Source of the DNA: Acanthamoeba castellanii str. Neff
Lineage: Eukaryota > Discosea > Longamoebia > Acanthamoebidae
Reading direction: 5' to 3'
NCBI RefSeq assembly: GCF_000313135.1
Contig: NW_004457654.1
Location: 689,896 to 753,895 of the forward strand
Length of the DNA stretch: 64,000 nt
The position numbers were made by a program, and so were the translations under genes. How positions within the stretch are numbered: the first letter of the stretch is position 1; each line of letters begins with the position of its first letter. The notes beneath the pieces were generated by a model. It saw nothing but the letters and a program-made list of their open reading frames with translations, searched no databases and was not told where the DNA came from. Below are positions 47,440-57,532 of this stretch, one piece after another.

Positions 47440-49157
47440 ATGGAGGCCGTGCTCGACACCCTCAACCAACTGGTTCGCTCTTCTCTCCACCCGCAGTTGC
47501 GGCCCCAATTTTCTAATGCGCCATCGCAATTTGATATGAATACACAGTATGCGACAACCCACCAGAGGGTAAGGGCCGATATACAGAAGCTCCTTGCTCG
47601 CGTGCCAAGCCTCAAGCCCAAAGAAGACACCTTCGGTACCCCCCCCCAACCACCCGCCCTGAGTTGTCCCGTTCTTTTGCTCTGACACTTCCCATTTATT
47701 ATTATTATTATTAAATTAAAATTATTTCTGTCACTTGTTAATACTTCGCTGGGGGGGGGTGTAGTGAGCAATGAGGGGGACTCGTATCTGCTGGTGGCGC
47801 TGGTGGGCACCGTGCCGATCAGGTTCCGCACGAACCAGTACAACATTCCCGTGGAGGTGTTTGTCGTGCGCGACTATCCCGAGAAGCCGCCGCTCTGCTT
47901 CGTGCGGCCCACGCGCGGTATGGAGATCCGCCCGCGCCACAAGCACGTCGACTCGGCCGGCCAGTGCTACACGCCCTACCTCTCCGCCTGGCAGCCCGCC
48001 CGCTCCGACCTCCTGGGCCTCGTCACCGACCTCCAGACCATCTTCTCCACCGACCCGCCCGTCTACGCCAAGCCGCCCTCCTCCTCCTCGCTCTCCCCCT
48101 CCTCCTCGTCGCCATCATCGTCGGCCCAGCAGCCGCCACCTCCCACCGTCGCCGCCGCCGCCAAGCCGCCCGCCACGCCGCCGCCCGCCTACTCGCCCGT
48201 AGGTACTGCCTACGGCTCACAGCACCCGCCCGCCTACGGCCCGCCGCCGGGGCAGCCGGCCCATATGGGCGGCGGATACCCGGGCCACCCCCACCCGCAC
48301 CACCAGCCGCACCAGCCGCCACCGTTCGCCTCGGGCCAGCCGGAGGGCGGCCGCAAGCGGGAGCTGGAGGAGCGGATGGCGCGCAAGGCCAACGACGTGT
48401 GGCAAGCCGTGTCGGCCGACGTGAACCAGTTCCACCTCGTCCAGCAGCGACTCCGCGACGGCTCCTCGTGGCTGCAGCACTCGCTCACCACGCTCGCCCA
48501 CGACAAGGTGCCTTCCCACCACCAACCCCCCCCCCACTGGTGCATGCACGCGTGTCGCTGCCTTGCTCGTGGTTTGGGACCCGGCCTGACTGCAGACTGT
48601 GTCGTGTCTCGTTGGTCGTGTCGTGTGTGTCTTGTGTCGTCTGTGTCGTGTGTTACCTGGAATGTGTGCAGAGGGAGCTGGATGAGTACTTGCGGGCGGC
48701 CGAGGAGAAGGAGCACGAGACCCGGCAGTGGATCTCCGAGAGCGAAACGGTGCAGCTGGGCGTGGACGACCTCGTCGTGCCGGCCGACGCCCTCTCCGCG
48801 CAGTACTACTCCCCGCCCTCCTCCTCCTCCTCCTCCTCGAGCGTACCGGCCCTTCGGGCCTAGACTCGGCTAAGATGGGTTCTGTCTCTCTCCTGTGCAG
48901 AATGATGGAGCTGGTGGCGGAGGACGCGGGGATTGAGGACACGCTGTACTACATGGACAAGGCCCTCCACTCGAACACCATCGACCTGCAGACCCATCTC
49001 AAGGCACACATTCCCCCCCCCCTTGAGTTGTGCCGAGCCATTGCTGACTTTCACCTTTCTTCCTTGGGCGCAGTTGACGCGCAACTTGTGCAGAGAGCAG
49101 TTCCAGAAGAGAGCCCTCGCCATGCGAGTGCACGAACTGCAAAAGCAGCGCATGTGA
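47440..49157 (+). CDS. TSG101: TSG101/VPS23, ESCRT-I subunit
   Basis: Sorts ubiquitylated cargo at endosomes as part of ESCRT-I. The N-terminal UEV domain spans two exons: MEAVLDTLNQLVRSSLHPQL, then YLLVALVGTVPIRFRTNQYN, YPEKPPLCFVRPTRGMEI and HVDSAGQCYTPYLSAW with SDLLGLVTDLQTIF. The local pattern matches TSG101, an E2 variant that lacks the catalytic Cys. A long Pro-rich linker (48050-48340) is followed by a coiled-coil start RKRELEERMARKANDVW and a C-terminal 'steadiness box' with EDTLYYMDKALHSNTIDL, then FQKRALAMRVHELQKQRM. Stop at 49155. Start is the first ATG of the exon. Four or five exons; one intron holds the TC(GT)n repeat. Confidence 0.93.
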
Positions 49158-49444
49158 GGCAATACGAACCAGCTCCCCTTCTCGATTGAATGTACATAAC
49201 AGCCATACGCAGTGAGGCAACAACACAAAAAACAACAAACACTTGTCTCCACCCAAACTTGTAACAAACACACGTTTGGTGGTTTGAATTTTAATTCTTT
49301 ATTTTTATTCCTTGACTTGGTCAAGGAACGTCAGTGGCACAGGGCGCGATAAATAAAGGCTGTGGGTGTGGTCATGGTACAGTACGGCGGGTGAATGTCG
49401 ATCACGACGCGGTTCAGGAAACGATCGTTCAGGGGCGTCGTCGC

Positions 49445-51019
49445 CTACATGAGCACGCACGCGCTGCAGCAGCCGTCGCCCGTGACCACCTGGTTGACCC
49501 CCGCATGCCTGCGGTTCCATCGGCGCGCGTTCGTTCAGCCAACCCACCACCCACCACCACCCAGAGACGGTAGAGGCGGCGTACCGCTGGTGCGCAGAGA
49601 GGAGGGGCGCCTTCTCGGTCGGGGAAGGCCCCGCTTCGATCAGCTCATCGGCGAGCCGTACTCGCGCGGCGTGCCTCGTTTCGGCCTCCTGCTTGTGGGC
49701 GCGCTCCACCTCCTCCGCCCGCTTGGTCTCCGCCTCCACCGCAGCCGCCGCGGCCGCCTGCTGTCCTCGGTGCTGACTCTGGCTCTTCTTCTCGCCCTTC
49801 CCGCCTTCGACCGCCTCCCGCATTTCTCGCACCTACGCCCCACCGCAGCGACCACGTCAGCAGCCACCATTGCACCAAAGAACGAAGCAAAGGGGGGAGA
49901 AAAAGAAAACGAAGGCGCGTGGTGGAGAGAGAAGAGAAGAGAAGAGAAGAGAGAGAGAGAGAGAGANNNAGAGAGAAGAGAAGAGAAGAGAAGAGAACCT
50001 TGGCGAGGAGGTCGGGGGAGTAGGTGGCGGGCTGGCTCTCCATGGTGCGGAAGAGGTCGACGAGGCCCTCGGCGGCCAGCATGCGGGTGCGCGCCGAGGG
50101 GTCTTCGTCGGAGTGCTTGGCGGGCGCGTCCTGGGCGAAGAGCTGCGCGAGGAGGAACGCGCCGCGGCGCAGGACCGGCGGGTGGTGCGGGTGGTGGCGC
50201 ATGGCGAAGGCGAGGGTCTCGACCATGCCCTGTCGCCGCAGCTCGTCGTAGACCACGCCCTGGTCCTCCTCGCTGAGCTTGAACACGAAGCGGGCGATGC
50301 GCTCCCACATCTGCAGGATCTGGTCCGTGCGGCGCTGGTCCTCCACCACCTCCTCCGCGTTCAGCAGCACCAGCAGCACCTGGTGCGCGCCCTGCTGGAA
50401 GAAGTACCTGGTACCACGTGCAACACAACGCACGACACGACACGGCACGGCACGGCACGGCACAACAGGGCACACGACACACAGCTGTCAGTTCTCCACG
50501 CGTCGGAGCAAAGGAGAGCAAGCCAAAGAAGTAGAAGAAGACGTAGAAGCAGAGGTGGTGGGGATGGCGTACTCCCAGGCGGCTCCTTCGTCGCGGCCGC
50601 TGTCCTCCAAAACCCTGCGGTGTGAGCGAGGAGGAAACGGGTGAGCTTCTACGACTACGACTAAATAATAATTGATCAAATAATTGCCCCCTAGTAATAA
50701 TTAATAAATAATAGAATAATTACGAAAACACGAAGAGGTCCTACGAGAGGAGTCGGGCGATGGATTCGAGGTCGAGTTGCGAGTAGAGCTTGAGGTTCTC
50801 CACGGCCTCCACGAAGACGGCCTGCGCGCGCTCCTCTTCCTCCTTCTCCTCTTCGGCCAGGATGGCGAACTCGGCCATGAGCTCCTCCCGGTCGAGCCCC
50901 ACCTTCACCGACTTGGTCTCGTCCAGCACCTGCCCGTTGGCATCACGCAACACCTCTCGCTCCTCTTCCATGTGCGGCTGATCTTCTTCTCCGCTACTAT
51001 GCCCAATCTCTTCGCTCAT
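49445..51019 (-). CDS. Unknown helical-repeat-like protein ending in a CaaX box
   Basis: Not recognised. ATG at 51017-51019 opens MSEEIGHSSGEEDQPHM, an acidic exon ending with DLESIARLL. A small exon (about 50550-50620) starts VLEDSGRDEGAAWEYAIPT. The main exon (about 49997-50408) has YFFQQGAHQVLLVLLNAEEV, QILQMWERIARFVFKLSEED and AFLLAQLFAQDAP, which looks like an armadillo or HEAT-type alpha-solenoid. A coiled, Ala/Glu-rich exon (EAETKRAEEVERAHKQEAET) follows. The GTACGC donor near 49574 joins in phase to a last exon reading GVNQVVTGDGCCSACVLM and stop. CVLM fits a CaaX prenylation box, with extra upstream cysteines that could be acylated, so membrane attachment is inferred. The main intron (about 49870-49996) contains three unresolved bases. 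Another frame remains open past the proposed last splice, so the C-terminus needs transcript proof. Confidence 0.6.
49967..49969. other. Three undetermined bases (NNN) in a GA-rich intron
   Basis: Assembly ambiguity inside a (GA)n/(GAAGA)n low-complexity intron of the minus-strand CaaX gene; it does not touch coding sequence. Confidence 0.99.
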
Positions 51020-51439
51020 TTCTGGTGTCGTGGGGCCAGGGCAAAGTCGTTGTCTGTTTGTGGCGGCGGTTGCAAATTATGAGGCCCACTGTTGGTCTGT
51101 TGCACGCAGTTAAGGTGGCGGGTGAGGTGGCGTTAAAGGCTTGTCGACACTAAAAACGGCCACCACCGGAAGAACGGGAAGGGGCTATCTCGCGGCTGAA
51201 GGTGAGGACAACCCGATCCGATCCATCCACTGATAGACTGAGGCGAACGTGGTGGTGGTGGACAAAAAAAATAATATTTCAGCACCTCCCGCCGGTCGCT
51301 AGTATTTACCGACTCTGCGGCCACCCTTGCTCACTACACTACGCTGCTCCTCTTCCTGCACCGCCTTTCTCCCGCGACACTCGGCTCTTGATTGATTTCC
51401 TCCTTCGTGTCTCGTCCTTTTCTCAAGCGCTACACTTCC
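51020..51439. other. Divergent intergenic region
   Basis: Lies between the start of the CaaX protein gene and the start of the Cys-module/PHD gene. No gene recognised; it is presumed to carry both promoters and 5' UTRs. Confidence 0.45.
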
Positions 51440-54400
51440 ATGGACCCCACCGGTACCCCCTCCCTCCACCACTACGTTATTTATTTATTTGCTTATTGCC
51501 TCAAGAGGGGGGTGGAGGACGCACTCAAGTGCCCAACATGCACCACACCCCACCACACCCACACCCGACACCACACTACACCACACCAGGCAGCACACCA
51601 TGCACCACACCACATAGAGACACAAACTTTACATATTCCCCTCCCTTTACGTCTCACCCCCCATGGACGCACGTGTTGCTGCCTGGCGCGGTGCAGAAGG
51701 CGGAGACATCGCTGCGGCCGTAACTCGGCCCGCGCAGCCGCAACCGCCGCTGCACACGACCCACCACTGCTCCGTACGTGTCTCCCTGACCCCCTGCTCC
51801 AGCTCCCCCCCCCAACCCACGCTTGCATCTCTCTCTCCTTGCGCGGCCATCATCTCACGCAACCACGCAACCACGCATGCACCTGCATGCGCGGCCACCG
51901 CATCATCCAGCAGCAGCAGCAGCAGCAGCAGGACAACGATCGGGAAGCGGAAGACGATGAGGGCATGGTTGTGGAGAAAGAAGAAGAAGGAGGAGAAGGA
52001 GACGAGAAAAAAGAGCGCGAGGCGGAAGAAGAAGGAGAAGAGGGAGAAGGTGAAGGTGAAGACGACGAAGACCCAGACGGCGCTACCGCCGGCAAGGACG
52101 AACCTGCGGGCATCGAGATCGGGCGATTCTTCCGGTGAGCCCTCCTCCCCTCTCCTCTCCCTTCACCCACCCACGACACCGGCCCCGCCGGTGTGTGGTG
52201 GCGGCGGTGGCGGCGGTGGCGGTGGTGGTCGTGGTGGTGTGGTATGGGGTGTGGTGTGTCGTGCGTGCGTGCGTGCGGCGACGATGATGGTCATATGATA
52301 GAGCTCTGGCTGATGCGAGTGGTGTGACGGTCTTTGCTGTTGTTGGTTGGTCGGTCGTAGGTACAAGTGGCTGCCGTCGCGCCGTGCCCGCCAGACGACG
52401 ATCCAGAAGATGGAGATGCAGCAGCTGCAGCGCCGCTTCGAAGCCCGCGAAATGGCCGACATCATGCGCTCCCGCGCCAACGCCTCCAGCCGACGGAGGA
52501 GACGACAGCGGAGCAGCGCCGCCACCGCATCCTCCTCTTCCTCCGGATCATCGCCGTCATCGTCGTCATCGAGTTCTGCAGACGAAGGAGAAAGCGGAAG
52601 CAGCAGCACGAGCTCCTCCTCCTCCGATGATGATGATGATAACAGTGACTCGTCATCGTCTCCTTCGTCATCGTCATCGTCGCGCACGGCCTCGGCTACG
52701 GCTCGCAGCCGAAGACGCAAGTCCAGCAGAGAAAGTCGAATGAAACGAAAGAGGGAAGCGCAGACCGACGAAGGCGACGGAGAAGAGGAGGAGGAGGAGG
52801 AAGGCGAGCAGGCGACGACGAAGGCGACGAAGGGAAAGGCCGTCGCCCTCAGCACTCGACGACGGCGGGAGCCGAGTGGTGACGGCGGCGACCAAAGTCC
52901 CCGCGGCGACTCGAAGGACCCGGACTCGTCAGCCAAGCCCGATGACAAAAGCGACATGAAGGAGAAGAAGGAGAAGGAGAAGAAGAAGAAAGAGAAGAAG
53001 AAAGAAAAGAAAGTAAAGAAGGAGAAGAAGAAGGACAAAAAGGAGAAGAAGGAGAAGAAGAGAGACAAAAAAGAGAAGAAAGACAAAGAAAGGAAAGATA
53101 AGAAGAAAAAGAAGAAGCGACGGAAGAGCGGCGGGGAGGAGGCCGACTCGGCCAGCGAGAAGCGGTCCAAGACGAGCAGCAGCAAGGGCGCCACCACCGC
53201 GTACGTGCCCTTCGCGACCACGACCAAGTGCGCCAAGTGCAACACCTACAACTGCCTCCGCGCGTGCACCAAGGCCATGTGCTCCCGCTGCTGCCCCCTC
53301 GACGGTACGTACCCCACGCACGACCTCATTCCCATCTCCACCCCACCACCACTCCATTCCTTCCTCCCATCCACCACACGCGCCACGCGATGCGCAACGC
53401 ACCTAACCCCCCCCCCTCCGATGGCCCACGTGCAACACGTGCAGGGGAGCCATGTCGAGCGCACGCCGACCGCAGCAGGCGAACGGCTCTCAGCAGCGCC
53501 AGCCGGGGCACCAAGCGAACATCCGAGGGCGGAGCGACGAGCCAATCGCGGGACGACGGCGGGGAGGCCGACGACGATGACGAAGAAAAGCGGCAGCAGA
53601 AGAAGAAGAAGGCCAAGGTGGAGCACGCCGATGCAGAGGCGGTGGCGGAATCCATCAACACCGCCAACAACAGCATCGTCGCCAATAGCATCAACAACAA
53701 CGAGCAGCCCGGCCCCACGTCCTCGCCCCACCTCAAGGAGGGCGAGGCAGCGCGGCGCGTGCGACGACGCGCGTCCTCGCAGCCGCAGGCCCAGCAGCAC
53801 CGCAAGTGCGCCCTGTGCCACGCCAACAACTACCTCCGCCTCTGCCCCAAGGGTGCGTGCCCCCTATTGCCCCCAGCCCGCGGGCCACTTCAGTCAGTCT
53901 CACGCGTGACGTGGTGGCTGGTGGTGGTGGAATGTCAGCAATGTGCCGGGTGTGCTGCCCCAAGGACGGACCCATGTGCAGTCCGCACGCCCTCAAGGAG
54001 GCCCTCAAGGCACCCGCCACGGCTACGCCCGGCCCCGACGCTGTGCTCCGGCCCAAGCCCGAAGGCGGCAGCGGCCTTGGTGGTGCTGGCGGTGGTACGG
54101 CAGCCGGCGGCGCGAGCTCGCCCCAGCTGCCGCCCCACCCCGAGGAGGAGCTGGCCGGCGCCGTGGCGAGCTCTCCGCCACTCGCCGCAACGCCATCTCC
54201 GTCGCTGCCCTCCTCTTTCGCACACCCGTCGCCGACGGTGATCGTCACCCGCGCGGGCGACGGCAGCGAGCGAGGCGACGAGGCGCAGCAGACGGCGCGA
54301 AGCACTTCTCTTTCGGCTCCGGCGCCGCCCTCGCCCTCGGGCGGTGAGGAGGAGGAGGACGCGGGCGAGGCCGAGGAGGAGGAGGAGAGCTCGACCAACG

Positions 54401-57400
54401 CCCTCGCCTTCTTCCTCAAGAACGCGGCCGCGTCGCGCTCGGCGTCGCCCGCCCTGGACTCGACGTCCGACGCGCTATCGCCGTCGGCGTCGTCCCTGGA
54501 CTCCATCCTCGCCGCCCTGCCCTCGGCCGCCCCGCCCTACGCCCTCGACCTCGGCGGAGACCCCGCCCAGCTTCTCGGTTCGGCCCTCGAAACCCCCCCC
54601 CAATCGTGCACCGATCGGCTCGCCATTCATTCAGCTGCCTCACATTCTTTTGTGTTTTGTTTTGTTTTGTTTGTTGGGGGGGGATGGCCATCAGGGGTGA
54701 AGCGGAAGCACCCGACGCGGTGCGTGCAGTGCAATTCCAACAATGCCCTCGGGGCGTGCCCCAAGTCGTGCTGCTCCATCTGCTGTCCCAAGGTGCGCTC
54801 CTCCCCTCCACCTCTTGTGTGTGTGTGTGGTTGTGTGTGCTCAGCTCACACGATGCCATGCGCGCGTGGATGCTGCAGGACGGGCAGCGCTGCCCCGCCC
54901 ACTCCCACAAGCGGGGGTCGTCCTCGTCCACCTCCACGTCATCGGCGCCCTCATCGCTCCGCCCGCCCCCGGCCAAGCGGCGCAACCTCGCCACGGACGC
55001 GCCGCACAGCCCCTCCGAGTCCTCGGCCTCGGCCTATGCCTTCAACGATGCCGGCGAGAGCGAGATCCTCGCCACCCGTCGGGTCCTCCGTTCTGAAGAC
55101 GTCGCCCGTCCGGCGCCTGCGGCCGCGGTACGCAATCTCCTCCCCACCACTCTTCGCTTGCCCCCCCCCGTCTGACATGGGCGCGTGTGCGTGTGCGTGT
55201 GCGTGTGGTCGGTGTGTGCTCAAAGGGGACTCAGTCGGTCTACCGCACCCTGAAGTGCGTCCACTGCAACTCGTACAACATGCTCCACTCGTGCGCGCTC
55301 CAGATGTGCTCCATCTGCTGCCACAAGAGGTGCGCGCGCCTCCCCATTCTCCGCGTGCCACGCGTGCCTCGGCTGACGTGTGGCATGTGCGCTTCGCCTT
55401 CGCGTTCACGGACATGTCCAGCCCGAGGGGGCCGTGTGCGGCCCATGTGCGTCGCAGTGGGGAGGTGCCAGGAGCTCTGCCCGACCACCACTCGAGCGGT
55501 GCGTCAACGACGCCGGCGGCGGGCTCCTCCCTAGTGGTCGGCAGCGCACCGCTCGGCGGCAGCCCCGAGCTCTCGTCATCGGACGAGCGGAAACCCAAGC
55601 CGCGCGGCCGGCCCAAGGGGAGCACCAAGAAGAAGAAGCTCGAGGACCTCGCGCGCCTCATGCGCGAGCACGGCCAAGGCGACGGCAACTCTGTGTCGTC
55701 TTCTTCGCTGTCGACGGCGGCGGCGGTGGGGGAGGGCGCATTCCAGCCATTCCTCTACCCGGCCCCGTCCCTTCCGCCTCCGCCTCTCGGGCGTCGCGCC
55801 CCGACACGCTCCGTCGAGGCCTCCTCGCGCCGCGCCAAGCAGAACACCCTGGCACGCATGCGTCAGCAACAGTGGCAGGACGACCTCGAAGACGACGACG
55901 ACGACGAAGATGACGAAGATGACAATGATGACGATGTTGAAGAGGACGATGACGATGAGGGGCAACGCTCCAACGGACATGTTCACACCCTCCCATCAGA
56001 CGAAGATGACGATGACGATCACTACGACGACGAGGAGGAGGAGGAGGAAGAGGATTACGAAGATGACGACGAGCGCTACGACGAAGGTGGCGCCATCCGA
56101 GCAAACGGGGCCGGCACCACCTTGCAGCTGTCTCAGCCGCCCCCGCCCAAGCGCCCGAGAGGCCGCCCGCGGAAGCTCAAGCCCACGCCAGAGGCGGCGG
56201 CTGCGGCCCCACCATTGCCGCACGACCTGGTGGCCATGACGCTCTCCACCTTCCACCACGCTTCGGACCTCGCCGAGGGCCAGGGCCAGCAGGCGGCGGC
56301 GGCCGACTACCACACCCGCGGCGACAACAACGACCAATGGAAGACGACGACGTCGAGGAGCGACGAGCCGGGTCGCGGCCGAGCAGACGCGGAGCGCGTG
56401 GCGGCGGCGGCGGCAGCGGCCAAGACCGAGCCGTCGTCCGATGAGGAGTCCGCTGGCGGCCTTACGCACTCGCAGCAGGAGCGGGAGTGGGGCGCTGGTG
56501 ACGACGACGGCGACGACGTGCCGACGTCGGTGGAGGAGGTGCTGGTGGACGACCTGCTCTTCCTCGTGTGCGGGCGGGACCACCGGGCCGACTTTGTGCG
56601 AGGCATGGCCGAGCCCACCTTCCTCTACGCGCCCAAGAAGGGCGCTGCCCACTACGCCAGGCGCCCCAAGCGACAGAGCATACGCTCCCCCTCGTACGCG
56701 CCTGCCCCCCCCCCCCAATCTCCCATCTCCCAATTAATTGCGTTGAGTTTGAGATGGCCAACTTGCGCTCACACGTTTGGGGGGGGGGGCGGTGTTGGCT
56801 TGTCTTTTTTTCCGCCGCACACACCACAGGGGAGCAAGCTGCAGCAACTGTTCCAAGCCCAAGAGCACCAGCTGGCGGGAAGGATGGATCCCCAGGGTAC
56901 TTAGAATCAATCATCAGCTTTCTCACACGACACTACGACACACGCCGCACACGGCCCCACATGGCCCCACATATAATACGCGACACACAACGACCGCGTG
57001 TTCTCTCTCATACGAAATCGTGTGCGTGCAGGGGTCCACCTCGCCCATCATGCTGTGTCACGGGTGTGGCACCCGCTATGGCAAGGAGATGTTCTGCACC
57101 TACTGCCACTACATCTACATGGCCGACGAGGTACGCCCGCCTTGCACCTTGCCTTGCGCTGCTCCTTGCTGCTCACACCGGCATTCTGCTGCATCATGAT
57201 GCGCGCGCGCGTGCGCATAGGACTGGAACACGACCAAGTGGATCGGCTGCGACAGCTGCACCAAGTGGATTCACAAGAAGTGCGAGGAGATTCACATAGG
57301 GCGCGTGATCGACGTCAAGGCCTACTACCAGTGTCCTACGTGCCGCGGCGAGATCATCGAACCGCCGCCTATCGGCGCGCCGCCCGTCGCCCACGATGAA

Positions 57401-57421
57401 ACCGAGACCTTGTCCGACTGA
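51440..57421 (+). CDS. AT-hook, PHD-finger protein with four novel-looking Cys/His modules
   Basis: A large nuclear-type protein. The start is unsure; MDPT at 51440 with an immediate GTACC donor is one candidate. An acidic exon (51905-52135) ends GIEIGRFFR and joins KWLPSRRARQT; then come Ser-rich and Lys-rich low-complexity tracts (52480-53190). Four copies of a module C-x2-C-x3-N-x2-L-x2-C-x4-C-x2-CC-x6/7-C-x2-H follow at 53229, 53806, 54717 and 55252, each split by an intron (for example KCAKCNTYNCLRAC ... MCSRCCPLDG ... CRAH). AT-hook-like motifs KPRGRPKGST (about 55600) and KRPRGRPRKLKP (about 56150) lie downstream, with a long acidic D/E run between them (55880-56080). The C-terminal exons form a PHD finger: MLCHGCGTRYGKEMFCTYC, WIGCDSCTKWIHKKCEEIH and YQCPTCRGEIIEPP. 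Stop TGA at 57419. DNA binding plus histone-tail reading is inferred. 54143-54310 is duplicated at 30451. Confidence 0.75.
54143..54310. repeat. 168-bp perfect direct duplicate, copy B (coding)
   Basis: Lies inside an exon of the Cys-module/PHD gene, in frame (ELAGAVASSPPLAATPSPS and on). It is identical to 30451-30618. Because this copy is part of an open exon, it is probably the source. Confidence 0.97.
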
Positions 57422-57532
57422 TGAGAATCACTACACATCATTCTATCGAAGGCTTCCCACCATCTTCGCCTCTCTCTCTCTCTCTCGTTTTTTGTGCGGA
57501 GTGCAACCAGCTTCTTCAGCTGTGCCTGTGCC

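Noticed and set aside
52930..53130. Lys-rich run as a nucleolar protein gene of its own
   Set aside because: It is in frame with the Cys-module exons and is best read as low-complexity sequence of that protein.
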